Assembly (NCBI GenBank): GCA_036381615.1
Contig: DASVCL010000012.1
Location: 79,987 to 143,986 of the forward strand
DNA length: 64,000 nucleotides
Source of the DNA: CALANV01 sp036381615
GTDB lineage: Bacteria > Pseudomonadota > Alphaproteobacteria > CACIAM-22H2
Direction: 5' to 3'
A program made the translations under genes and the position numbers. The notes under the pieces were generated by a model that saw only the letters and a list, made by a program, of their open reading frames with translations, searched no databases and was not told where the DNA came from. How positions within the stretch are numbered: position 1 is the stretch's first letter; the number at the start of each line of letters is the position of its first letter. Below, one piece after another: positions 27,251 to 34,897 of this stretch.

Positions 27251-27490
27251 TTATTTCGTTTTGTTGGGATTTTTCAAGAGGTCCAGCATCTCCGGTGGGA
27301 TAGGTTCGTTGATGACGGCCCGATAGAGCAGGTGCAAACGCTGGTCGAGCCATTCATCGAACGAATCAGGAGGATCCGCCGCATTCCTGGTATACCCGGC
27401 CCCGCCGCCGGTCTTCGTCTTGACCGTAGCGGCATGGGCATTCGCCAACGTGTCGGCTTTGCCCCGGCGACCGGACTGATCGAGTTTCAT
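27251..27490 (-). CDS. nepR: anti-sigma factor NepR
   Basis: A 79-residue protein with a variable basic N-terminus and the NepR core FDEWLDQRLHLLYRAVINEP followed by IPPEMLDLLKNPN. It binds EcfG in unstressed cells and is sequestered by phosphorylated PhyR. AGGAG lies eight bases before the ATG at 27490. The autoregulatory EcfG promoter at 27560-27585 is 70 bases upstream. It is divergent from phyR and cotranscribed with ecfG, the usual arrangement. Confidence 0.94.
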   Translation of the reverse strand: MKLDQSGRRGKADTLANAHAATVKTKTGGGAGYTRNAADPPDSFDEWLDQRLHLLYRAVINEPIPPEMLDLLKNPNKTK

Positions 27491-27876
27491 CAAGACAACT
27501 CCTACTGCGCGACTGCACATGCCGGCTGCAACCACCGGGTCGCCACGGCACCGAAAAGAAACGTCCAGCGAATTCCAAAGGTTCCGAGGGACTCTCGGCG
27601 AACGGGCGCAAGGCGGGGTTGCTCCAGGGCTTCCGGCGGGATGACCCGAACACTGATCCCCTCGTCACGGCCTGCCTATCGATGATTGTGCTCGTCCACC
27701 GCCCTCGACGCTTCCGGCGCAAAAACGCAGACAAGGTCATGTGCCGCGCCGGGGCATGCAAATTGACCAAATCCCGATAATCCAATCATTGCCTTCGGTT
27801 ACTGCAGCTAATCTGCATGCTTGTCTTATGGCGCCTTCTCGTGCAACTCTCCGAACGACTAGACAGAGGTGCCGCC
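27491..27876. other. nepR-phyR divergent intergenic region
   Basis: No gene is supported in these 386 bases. The EcfG promoter for nepR is the only site I can define. No GGAAC element faces phyR, so phyR may use a housekeeping promoter that I could not pinpoint. Confidence 0.6.
27560..27585 (-). promoter_or_regulatory. sigma-EcfG promoter (perfect) of nepR-ecfG
   Basis: Minus strand: GGAAC (27585-27581), 17-base spacer, CGTT (27563-27560). Placement upstream of nepR-ecfG gives positive autoregulation, as known for this system. Confidence 0.9.
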
Positions 27877-28686
27877 ATGGATCGCGTGTCACAGGAGCTG
27901 GTCAAATGGATTCCGTACCTCCGTCGTTATGCGCGAGCGCTGACCGGCTCGCAGCAGCGCGGGGATCAGTATGTCCGGGTCTGCCTTGAGACACTGCTCC
28001 AGGAGCCGCACCGGCTGAAGCCGAGTGGCGATCTCAAGCTCCAGCTTTTTGCTGTCTTCCACGATGTCTGGCGTGTAGTCGAATCGGCCGTCCCGGAGTC
28101 ACGGGATGACGGCGCGACGCCGGAGATCCGGCTCCGCCATCAGTTGGCCGCACTGCCGCCAATCAATCGGCAGGTCCTTCTCCTGATTTCCCTTGAAGGG
28201 TTCTCGGTCGCGGAAGCAGGGCGGATCCTGGACATCAGCGAAGAGGAAGCCGCGGAAAGGCTCACCGAAGCGCGCGCGGAGATCCAACGGCAGACGGGCG
28301 CCCGCGTATTGATTGTCGAGGACGAGCCGGTCATCGCCATGGATATCGCGGCAATCGTGCGCTCGATCGGCCATACTGTCGTCGGCGTCGCCGCAACCAA
28401 GGACAAGGCCGTCATGCTGGCCGAGGAGCATCGACCGGGCCTGGTGCTCGCGGATATTCAGCTCAAGGACGGCGACAGCGGCATCGCGACGGTGCAGGAA
28501 ATCCTGACGTCGATCGATGTGCCCGTGATTTTCGTCACCGGTTTTCCGGAAAGGCTTCTCACCGGTGAGCATGCCGAGCCGGCGTTCCTGATCACCAAGC
28601 CGTTCGACCCCGAGACGCTCAAGGTGGCCATTGGCCAGGCGCTGTCGCTGAATCCGCCGGCCCACACGCACACGGCGCGCAACTGA
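27877..28686 (+). CDS. phyR: PhyR anti-anti-sigma response regulator
   Basis: A 269-residue protein with an N-terminal sigma-like domain (IPYLRRYARALTGSQQRGDQ, LPPINRQVLLLISLEGFSVA, AGRILDISEEEAAERL) and a C-terminal receiver (VLIVEDEPVIAMDIAAIV, phosphoacceptor Asp193 in VLADIQLKDGDSG, FVTGFPERLL, ITKPFDP). On phosphorylation the sigma-like domain is freed to bind NepR and release EcfG. I chose the ATG at 27877 (AGAGG eight bases upstream), matching the normal family N-terminus; an earlier ATG at 27817 would add an atypical extension. No kinase gene is adjacent. Confidence 0.96.
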   Translation: MDRVSQELVKWIPYLRRYARALTGSQQRGDQYVRVCLETLLQEPHRLKPSGDLKLQLFAVFHDVWRVVESAVPESRDDGATPEIRLRHQLAALPPINRQVLLLISLEGFSVAEAGRILDISEEEAAERLTEARAEIQRQTGARVLIVEDEPVIAMDIAAIVRSIGHTVVGVAATKDKAVMLAEEHRPGLVLADIQLKDGDSGIATVQEILTSIDVPVIFVTGFPERLLTGEHAEPAFLITKPFDPETLKVAIGQALSLNPPAHTHTARN

Positions 28687-28738
28687 CGGCAAACCGTCCG
28701 CCGTCAGCCGCACAAGCAACCAGCCGCACGGGGTAAGA

Positions 28739-28768
28739 GGTCCTGGCGCCGATCACGGCGCCAGGACC
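28739..28768. terminator. bidirectional terminator between phyR and superoxide dismutase
   Basis: A perfect 12-base stem GGTCCTGGCGCC / GGCGCCAGGACC around a 6-base loop, followed by TTCTT on the plus strand and TCTTAC on the minus strand. It lies between two convergent genes. A second 8-base stem (28683-28690 with 28700-28707) starts at the phyR stop codon. Confidence 0.85.
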
Positions 28769-28815
28769 TTCTTGGCATCCTTGGCCGAACGGAGGACTGG
28801 TCCGGGACGGTACCG

Positions 28816-29439
28816 TCAGGCGAATTCGCGCAACGCCGCTGTCGGCTCGCGCAGCCGTTCCTGCACGTAATCCCAGTTCACGACATGATCCAGAAAGGCG
28901 TCGACATAGTCGCCACGCCGATTCTGATAATCGAGGTAATAGGCATGCTCCCAAACGTCGCAGGCAAGTAGAACATCCTTGCCGTCGACGAACGGCGGAT
29001 CGGCATTCTGCGTCGATATTACCTCGAGCCCGTCGGCGTCCATCACCAGCCACGCGTAGCCGCTGCCGAAGCGGCCGACCGCGGCCTCCTTGAACTTCTT
29101 CTTGAAGCCGTCGAAGTCGCCGAATGCCTGCGCGATTCGGCTGGCGATGTCGCGCGGTGGCCTTCCGCCCCCGCCCGGCTTCATGCAGTTCCATTGGACG
29201 GTGTGATTCCACACCTGGCTCGCATTGTTGAAGATCTGCTGGTGCTGCGGCTGGCGGGCGGCCTGCCGGATGATCTGTTCGAGAGATGCTCTCTCGAAGT
29301 CGGTACCCGCAATCAGCTCGTTCAACTTGTCGACATATGCCTTGTGATGCTTGTCGTGATGGAAGCGTAGCGTGTCGGCCGAGATGTAAGGCGCGAGAGC
29401 CTCGTAGTCGTAAGGTAGCGGCGGAAGTTCGAAGGCCAT
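28816..29439 (-). CDS. sod: Fe/Mn superoxide dismutase
   Basis: A 207-residue cytoplasmic superoxide dismutase, converting superoxide to oxygen and hydrogen peroxide. Metal ligands are visible as His in LRFHHDKHHKAYVDKLN, His in WNHTVQWNCM, and Asp plus His in DVWEHAYYLDYQNRR. AGGAGGAGG lies before the ATG at 29439. Whether it uses iron or manganese is not decided by what I can see. A perfect EcfG promoter lies 71 bases upstream, back to back with that of the divergent PRC-barrel gene. Confidence 0.95.
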   Translation of the reverse strand: MAFELPPLPYDYEALAPYISADTLRFHHDKHHKAYVDKLNELIAGTDFERASLEQIIRQAARQPQHQQIFNNASQVWNHTVQWNCMKPGGGGRPPRDIASRIAQAFGDFDGFKKKFKEAAVGRFGSGYAWLVMDADGLEVISTQNADPPFVDGKDVLLACDVWEHAYYLDYQNRRGDYVDAFLDHVVNWDYVQERLREPTAALREFA

Positions 29440-29509
29440 GACCGTCCTCCTCCTCCTTGCGTCGATCGGCGTCGCGGCGGGCGTCGCCCGTGCCTGTAAC
29501 GGCTTGTCG

Positions 29510-29534
29510 AACGTGATCAATTGACGACCGTTCC
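29510..29534 (-). promoter_or_regulatory. sigma-EcfG promoter (perfect) of superoxide dismutase
   Basis: Minus strand: GGAAC (29534-29530), 16-base spacer, CGTT (29513-29510). Confidence 0.85.
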
Positions 29535-29570
29535 AGCGGAACGATCGCAAAGGCCGGCAGGCACTGAACC

Positions 29571-29595
29571 GGAACCGGAAGGAATCGGCCGCGTT
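29571..29595 (+). promoter_or_regulatory. sigma-EcfG promoter (perfect) of the third PRC-barrel gene
   Basis: GGAAC (29571-29575), 16-base spacer, CGTT (29592-29595), 28 bases before the ATG at 29624. Its -35 lies 36 bases from the -35 of the opposing superoxide dismutase promoter. Confidence 0.85.
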
Positions 29596-29623
29596 GCTAC
29601 GTCACCGACTGAGGGAGGTACAG

Positions 29624-30073
29624 ATGCCGTCCAATGTTATTGCGGCTAAAAAGGTGCAGGGCACGCCGGTCACCAATCCGCAAGGCGAGAATCTGGGCGA
29701 GATCGAAGATGTCGTCATCGACAAGCTTGACGGTACAGTCCGCTACGCGGTGCTGTCGTTCGGCGGTTTTCTCGGCATGGGCGACAAGCTTTTCGCGCTG
29801 CCCTGGGAAGTGCTGAACTACAACGAAGCGCAGGGCGCCTACGTCATCGACGTCGACAAGGACACACTGCAGAACGCGCCGGGATTCGAGGAGAACGACT
29901 GGCCCGATATGGCCGATCCGACCTGGAGCGAGCGGTTGCGGCGTCACTACAACCTGCCGGCAGACGTCAGCGCACGAGCGGAGGGCGTGACGCAGCCCGG
30001 CATCGATGACCTCTCCGGCCCTGCCGGAACCACGACAAGCCCTGCGGCGACCCCTCGACAGCGCAGGACCTGA
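29624..30073 (+). CDS. cytoplasmic PRC-barrel protein
   Basis: A 149-residue protein without a signal peptide. The PRC-barrel domain (about 5-85) carries GTPVTNPQGENLGEIEDVVI, then LSFGGFLGMGDKLFALPWEV. After it come an acidic segment (NDWPDMADPTW), a basic stretch SERLRRHYNLP and a disordered tail. GGGAGG precedes the ATG. It is the soluble counterpart of the two exported PRC proteins in this window. The hemerythrin gene follows 48 bases downstream and probably shares the transcript. Molecular function is unknown. Confidence 0.88.
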   Translation: MPSNVIAAKKVQGTPVTNPQGENLGEIEDVVIDKLDGTVRYAVLSFGGFLGMGDKLFALPWEVLNYNEAQGAYVIDVDKDTLQNAPGFEENDWPDMADPTWSERLRRHYNLPADVSARAEGVTQPGIDDLSGPAGTTTSPAATPRQRRT

Positions 30074-30121
30074 GGCACATCACGCCCGGCCCGTTCGATT
30101 CTGCAAAGAACGAGGTTTCCG

Positions 30122-30565
30122 ATGCAAATTTTTCAGTTGCTGAAAAGCGATCATGCCGAAGTCAAGAAGATGCTTCAGAAGATTACGGAAACCGGCGGGA
30201 TGAGGACCCGCCAAAAGCTCTTCGGGACATTGAAAGAGGCGCTGATCGCGCACACCCGGGCCGAACAGCAGGTTTTCTACCGGACGCTCGAAGACTACGA
30301 TGAAACCGCGGATATGGCGCTGGAAGCCGAAGTCGAACACGAGATCGTGGACCGCCTGCTCGCCGATCTCAGCAACATGGAAATCGATCCGGAGCGGTGG
30401 TCGGCGAAGTGCAAGGTGCTTCGGGAACTCGTGGAACATCACATCAAGGAAGAGGAAAGCGAGATGTTCCGCCTCGCCCGCAAGGTCCTCGACCGCAAGC
30501 AGATCCAGGAACTCGGCGATCGCTTCCAGTCGATCAAGAAGCAGCAGCTCGAACCGGCGGTGTGA
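30122..30565 (+). CDS. hemerythrin (HHE) domain protein
   Basis: A 147-residue four-helix protein with the HHE cation-binding pattern: His in LLKSDHAEVKKML, HTRAEQQVFY, EVEHEIVDRLL and LVEHHIKEEESEMF. These His/Glu residues bind a di-iron centre in hemerythrin-like proteins, used for oxygen, nitric oxide or iron handling. It has no extra domains. GAGG lies about seven bases before the ATG. No promoter of its own was seen, so transcription from the PRC gene's EcfG promoter is inferred. Confidence 0.88.
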   Translation: MQIFQLLKSDHAEVKKMLQKITETGGMRTRQKLFGTLKEALIAHTRAEQQVFYRTLEDYDETADMALEAEVEHEIVDRLLADLSNMEIDPERWSAKCKVLRELVEHHIKEEESEMFRLARKVLDRKQIQELGDRFQSIKKQQLEPAV

Positions 30566-30669
30566 CCTGCTCGTCGGTCAACGACGGTTGGCACATATGC
30601 GCTGATCAGGCGCACCGGCGTTGCACAGACTCGAGAAAGTAAAGCGTGAAGACTCGCGCGGATATTATC

Positions 30670-30694
30670 GGAACCTTTCACAAAAGCCCCCGTT
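30670..30694 (+). promoter_or_regulatory. sigma-EcfG promoter (perfect) of the KGG-motif gene
   Basis: GGAAC (30670-30674), 16-base spacer, CGTT (30691-30694), 32 bases before the ATG at 30727. Confidence 0.85.
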
Positions 30695-30726
30695 TTCAAA
30701 AAACCCGAAACGTGAGGAGCTTAGTA

Positions 30727-31098
30727 ATGGCTCAAAAATCCCAAGGCACTGGGACCTCAAATCGCGGGTTCGCCTCGATGGATAAGGCCAAGCAGCGGGA
30801 GATCGCCAGCAAAGGCGGCCAAAGTGTTCCTGCGGCGAAGCGTAGCTTTTCACAGGATCGGCGGCTTGCTGCCGAGGCCGGGCGAAAGGGCGGCCAGAGC
30901 AGCCACGGAGGCGGGCGGAAGCGAGAGCAGATCGATACCGGCCAGGCTGCGACTGCGGCACCGAATGTCGCGCCGGCCGCAGGCGCAACCGGTCCGGGTC
31001 GGACTCCGGGCGCACGTCCGAGTGATGCCCCCGACGTTGGGGGTATGGAGAATCGGGAACACGCCCCTACAGATACCGAGAAGGTTGAATCGCATTAG
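30727..31098 (+). CDS. KGG-motif stress protein (YciG/GsiB-like)
   Basis: A 123-residue, highly hydrophilic protein. It has two copies of the KGG stress motif, MDKAKQREIASKGGQS and RRLAAEAGRKGGQSS, around RSFSQDR. The Ala/Gly/Pro-rich remainder is probably disordered. Such proteins are induced by starvation and general stress (GsiB in Bacillus, YciG in enterics); their mechanism is unknown, possibly desiccation protection. GAGGAG precedes the ATG. A perfect EcfG promoter and a strong downstream terminator make it a single-gene unit. Confidence 0.85.
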   Translation: MAQKSQGTGTSNRGFASMDKAKQREIASKGGQSVPAAKRSFSQDRRLAAEAGRKGGQSSHGGGRKREQIDTGQAATAAPNVAPAAGATGPGRTPGARPSDAPDVGGMENREHAPTDTEKVESH

Positions 31099-31115
31099 CG
31101 GCGTCACATTCCCGA

Positions 31116-31140
31116 AAAGGGCCGCAAGGTGCGGCCCTTT
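31116..31140 (+). terminator. Rho-independent terminator after the KGG gene
   Basis: A perfect 10-base stem AAAGGGCCGC / GCGGCCCTTT with a 5-base loop; the stem ends in TTT. It lies 18 bases after the stop and marks the edge of the stress cluster. Confidence 0.85.
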
Positions 31141-31200
31141 CACTTGGTGCAGACGCCAAACGGGTAGTCCGGCACCTTCGGGTTACCTCTAATGTGACTC

Positions 31201-31383
31201 ATGTCAGCGACCCCAACGCCGCCCGTCCCCCCGCAGCCAAACCCGCAGCCAGCGCCGGGCCCACAGCCGGAAATTCAGCCGCCTTCACCGGTTCCTACGC
31301 CGGGTCCGCCGCCGCCGCAGCCGGAAATCCCGCCACCGCCGACCCCTCACCCCGATCTCCCGCAGCAGCCGCCGACCGGCTAG
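31201..31383 (+). CDS. small proline-rich protein
   Basis: A 60-residue sequence that is about half proline, built of PxP and PQPEI(Q/P)PP units, with one PQPEIQPPSP and one PQPEIPPPPT near-repeat. No signal peptide or domain is visible. There is no good ribosome site before the ATG. The uniform composition with few charges argues for a real disordered peptide, but it could be chance in GC-rich DNA. Its TAG stop shares the CTAG palindrome with the stop of the convergent livF. Confidence 0.45.
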   Translation: MSATPTPPVPPQPNPQPAPGPQPEIQPPSPVPTPGPPPPQPEIPPPPTPHPDLPQQPPTG

Positions 31384-32114
31384 CCTGGTCGAGTGGCGTT
31401 CGGCTCCCCGGTGAGCAAAGCGGCGGCGATCTCCCCTTGTCCGCGAAACGCCCCCGCAGGCCCTTTCGCCACCAACTGTCCGGCGCGAAGCACACAGATT
31501 TGGTGCGCCACCGCAAGTGCGGTTCCAATGTTCTGGTCGGCCATCAATACCGCCCGGCCGGTTGAGGCGATCCTGCGGATCCGGACGAATACGTCCTGCA
31601 TCAATGCCGGGGCCAGCCCGAGCGAGGGTTCATCGAGCAGGAGCAGCTTCCCACCCGACACGAGCGCCCGGCCGATCGCCAGCATCTGCTGTTGGCCGCC
31701 CGAAAGCCGCCAGCCCGGCACATCCGCGTTGGTCTCGAGCGCCGGAAAGAGCTGATACACCTCGGCAAGCCGCATGCGGGCCGCGGCACGATCTCCCCGC
31801 CAGGCGACCTCCAGGTTTTCGCGAACCGTCATGCCGGGGAAGATGCGACGCCCCTCAGGGCTATAGCCGATCCCCTGCCGGATCCGGGCCGCGGTATCGA
31901 GTTCGTCGAGCGACGTGCCGTCGAACATGATTTGCCCGGAGGATGGGCGGACCAGTCCGATGACGGTCTTCAGCAGCGTCGACTTGCCGGCCCCGTTATT
32001 GCCGACCAGAGCCACGATCTCGCCCGGACGTACCATCACGGACACGTCGCGCAGCGCGAGCATGCGTCCGTAGTGGACCGTGACGCCATCCAGCTGAAGG
32101 AGCGGCTCCGTCAC
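31380..32114 (-). CDS. livF: branched-chain amino acid type ABC transporter ATP-binding protein
   Basis: A 244-residue ATPase subunit with Walker A GNNGAGKST, the LivF-specific GYSPEGRRIFPGMTVRENL, the signature LSGGQQQMLAIGRAL and Walker B LLLLDEPSLGL. It powers import of amino acids or related amphipathic solutes with LivG. It overlaps the livMG stop by four bases (ATGA) and is the last gene of the transporter operon. Confidence 0.94.
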   Translation of the reverse strand: MTEPLLQLDGVTVHYGRMLALRDVSVMVRPGEIVALVGNNGAGKSTLLKTVIGLVRPSSGQIMFDGTSLDELDTAARIRQGIGYSPEGRRIFPGMTVRENLEVAWRGDRAAARMRLAEVYQLFPALETNADVPGWRLSGGQQQMLAIGRALVSGGKLLLLDEPSLGLAPALMQDVFVRIRRIASTGRAVLMADQNIGTALAVAHQICVLRAGQLVAKGPAGAFRGQGEIAAALLTGEPNATRPG

Positions 32115-33898
32115 GGCAGTCCGTCCTGCGGCTGGGCGCCGAAGTAGGCGGCAATGACGTTGCGATCGGCCCGGACATCCGACGGATTGCCGGCGGCGAT
32201 CACCCGTCCGGCGTCAAGGCAGACGAGACGGTCCGCAATAGCCATCAGGAACGGCACGTTGTGCTCGATCACGATCAGCGCAAGACCGGACGTCCGTAGG
32301 TCTTTGAGGCGGAATGCCAAATCCTGCTGCTCTATTTCGTTGAGCCCGGCCGCCGGTTCGTCGAGAAGAAGCAATCGCGGCTCGAGCGCAAGCGCGCGGG
32401 CAATCTCCAACCGGCGTCTCAGTCCCTGGGCGAGATTACCGGCCGGCTCGAAGGCGGCGTCCGACATACCGAGGCGTTCAAGAAGGTGCGCCGCCTGACG
32501 CTTGGCCAGATCGAGCGGGGCATCGACTTTCGTCGAGCCCTTCGGCCGGCCGGATCCGGTGCCCAGCCTCGTCAGTCGCGCGACCGCCACGTTTTCAAGA
32601 CACGTCATATCGTCGACAAGTTCGATCAGCTGAAACGTTCGCGCAACGCCGCACTGCGCGATCCGGAAGGCCGGATCGTGCGTTATGTCCTGCCCCATCA
32701 GCCGAACCTCGCCCGCGTCCGCGGGCGTCAGCCCGGTCACGATGTTGACGAGCGTCGTCTTTCCCGAACCGTTCGGCCCGATCAGACCGACGATTTCACC
32801 CCGGTCGACCTGGAACGAGACATTTTCGAGCGCGGTCACGCCGCCAAACCGTTTGGTTAGGCCGCTGACCGAAAGCAACGGCACCTCCGTTGCGACGTTG
32901 TCCGGTGCGGCGCTTGGGAGTGGCACCGGTGACGGCAACGTTTGCCGCGGCTTGAGTCCCAATCGAGCGCCGATCCGATCAAGCAACCCGGCGAGTCCGT
33001 CCGGTGCGACGATGATCATCGCCAGCAACGCGCCACCATAGGCGATCAGGTAATAGTGCTCGAGAAACCGGAACCATTCCGGCAACTGCACCAGCAGGAA
33101 TGCGCCGAAGAACGCGCCGATCACGCGCGTCCTGCCGCCGATCACCGCCATGGCCAAACACGTGACCATGACATGGAATTCGAGCACTTCGGGCGAGACG
33201 ACCCGCAGCGTGTGGGCATGAAGCGCCCCGGCGATGCCCGCAAACGCGGCACTCAGCAGGAACGCCGAAAACCGCAGCCGCGCGGTATCGAGGCCGATCG
33301 ACATCGCCGCCAGCTCGCTCGTCCGCATGAGCTGGAAGGCGCGGCCGCGGATGTCGCGCATCAACCACCACGCGACGAGCGCGCATACCCCGGCAATCCC
33401 CCACACGAATGCCAGCGTCGGATAGCCGCGCGGCAGCACCAGCCCGAAGGCGCCGATTCCCGGCACCCCGGCCAAGCCATTGGCGCCGCCGGTCACCGAT
33501 TCCCACCTGATGGCGATCAGCAGCGCCACTTGGGCGATGCCCAGCGTCGCAAGAGCGAAGTAATGCGATTCGAGGCGAAGAACCGGTACCGCCACCACGA
33601 CCGCGACAAGAACCGGAACGACGATCGAGAGCGGAAACGTCGCCGGAAAGCTCCACCCGAACCTGGCGCCGAGAATTCCGGTGACATACGCGGCGATGCC
33701 GAAGAATGCCCCCTGCGTCAAGGCCAATGCGCCGGCGTGCCCGAAGATGAACTGGTAGCCGAGAACCAGGATCGCGTAGATCCCGACCAGCGTGAACACG
33801 CGCAAGTCGTAGGGTGACGTGAAGACGAGCGGCCACGCAACCAGACATGCCAGGCCGGCGAGCGGCATCAGCCGGGAGGTGGGTACGTGCCTGCTCAT
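32111..33898 (-). CDS. livM: fused LivM permease - LivG ATPase
   Basis: A 595-residue fusion. Residues 1 to about 310 form a LivM-type permease with many membrane helices (FIFGHAGALALTQGAFFGIA, the CLAMAVIGGRTRVIGAFFGA loop, MIIVAPDGLAGLL). From about 345 on comes a LivG-type ATPase (GPNGSGKTT, GVARTFQLIELVDDMT, LLLLDEPAAGL). The ABC signature reads LAQGLRRRLEIARAL, where LivG usually has LSYGQQRRLEI, so the Gln is replaced. The start is the ATG of an ATGA overlap with livH. Fusion keeps permease and ATPase in equal amounts. Confidence 0.93.
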   Translation of the reverse strand: MSRHVPTSRLMPLAGLACLVAWPLVFTSPYDLRVFTLVGIYAILVLGYQFIFGHAGALALTQGAFFGIAAYVTGILGARFGWSFPATFPLSIVVPVLVAVVVAVPVLRLESHYFALATLGIAQVALLIAIRWESVTGGANGLAGVPGIGAFGLVLPRGYPTLAFVWGIAGVCALVAWWLMRDIRGRAFQLMRTSELAAMSIGLDTARLRFSAFLLSAAFAGIAGALHAHTLRVVSPEVLEFHVMVTCLAMAVIGGRTRVIGAFFGAFLLVQLPEWFRFLEHYYLIAYGGALLAMIIVAPDGLAGLLDRIGARLGLKPRQTLPSPVPLPSAAPDNVATEVPLLSVSGLTKRFGGVTALENVSFQVDRGEIVGLIGPNGSGKTTLVNIVTGLTPADAGEVRLMGQDITHDPAFRIAQCGVARTFQLIELVDDMTCLENVAVARLTRLGTGSGRPKGSTKVDAPLDLAKRQAAHLLERLGMSDAAFEPAGNLAQGLRRRLEIARALALEPRLLLLDEPAAGLNEIEQQDLAFRLKDLRTSGLALIVIEHNVPFLMAIADRLVCLDAGRVIAAGNPSDVRADRNVIAAYFGAQPQDGLP

Positions 33899-34809
33899 GC
33901 ACGACGCTGCGCGATCTCGCCGAACAGGCCCTGCGGACGAAGAAACAGCACGGCGAGCAAGGCGACGTAGAGAACGATCGATGCGGATGTCTGGGAGAAC
34001 ATCCCGTGTATTGCAGCCGGCAGAAACGGGACCAGCAGCGGCAATGCCGGAAACATGATTTCGAACACCGCGATGAGCATGGCCCCGGCGATCGCGCCAT
34101 GCAGCCGGCCCCATCCGCCGATGGTCGCCGCGATGTAGGCTTTGAGGATGTAGTTGGTCCCGTCGGTCGGCGTGATGAAATAGGTATTGGCGAGCAGTAG
34201 TCCGGCGACCCCGGCAAGAGCGGCTGCGAGCGCGAACGTAAGCGCGATCATCAGGTTGACGCGGATGCCGAGTGCCGCCGCCATCTCGCGGTCCTGGGCC
34301 GTCGCGCGCAGGCTCTGCCCAAGTCGGGTTCGCATGAGCAGGACGTGCTGGCCGGCGACGAGAAGTGCAGCGATCGCGACGACCGCGATGGCCTGAATGC
34401 CGATCGTAAGACCGCCGACGTCGATGTTGCCTGCTGCGAGGAGCGGCGGCGTGGCGCGCGGCTCGGGCCCGAACGTCACCATCGCGACGTTCTGGAAGAT
34501 GACTCCAAGTGCGATCGTGCTGATGAAAACGGAAACCGGCGGACGGGATTTCAACGGAAAGTACCCGATTGCGGAGAAGGCCAGCCCGAGCAGCCCGGTA
34601 AGCAGCACGACCGCCGGCAGGAGCACGAGCCCCGGTACGGGCCAAAGATTGGCCAATCCGATCGCGACGAAGCCGCCTGCCATCACCATGTCGCCCTGCG
34701 CGAAGTTGACCGCCCCGGTCGCGTTCAACACCAGAACGAAGCCGAGCGCACAAAGAGCGTAGGCCGCGCCCAAGGCGACGCCGTTGACGAGGAGCTGCAG
34801 GGTCAACAT
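33895..34809 (-). CDS. livH: branched-chain amino acid type ABC transporter permease
   Basis: A 304-residue inner-membrane permease with the LivH pattern: start LQLLVNGVALGAAYALCALG, NFAQGDMVMAGGF, the AATAQDREMAAALGI coupling loop, and DGTNYILKAYIAATIGGWG. It pairs with LivM to form the channel. It ends in an ATGA overlap with livMG. The binding-protein gene lies 88 bases upstream. Confidence 0.93.
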   Translation of the reverse strand: MLTLQLLVNGVALGAAYALCALGFVLVLNATGAVNFAQGDMVMAGGFVAIGLANLWPVPGLVLLPAVVLLTGLLGLAFSAIGYFPLKSRPPVSVFISTIALGVIFQNVAMVTFGPEPRATPPLLAAGNIDVGGLTIGIQAIAVVAIAALLVAGQHVLLMRTRLGQSLRATAQDREMAAALGIRVNLMIALTFALAAALAGVAGLLLANTYFITPTDGTNYILKAYIAATIGGWGRLHGAIAGAMLIAVFEIMFPALPLLVPFLPAAIHGMFSQTSASIVLYVALLAVLFLRPQGLFGEIAQRRA

Positions 34810-34897
34810 CCCGGCTTGCCGATCAGGCCCCCAGCCGCAGCGGCCGCAATTCGTCCTTCCGAAGCGGCCCGCCCGCGGCCGCGGCGTTGCACGATCC

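Noticed and set aside
30026..30051. GGAAC near the end of the PRC-barrel gene, upstream of the hemerythrin gene.
   Set aside because: The -10 position reads CGAC at 17 bases, and it lies inside coding sequence.
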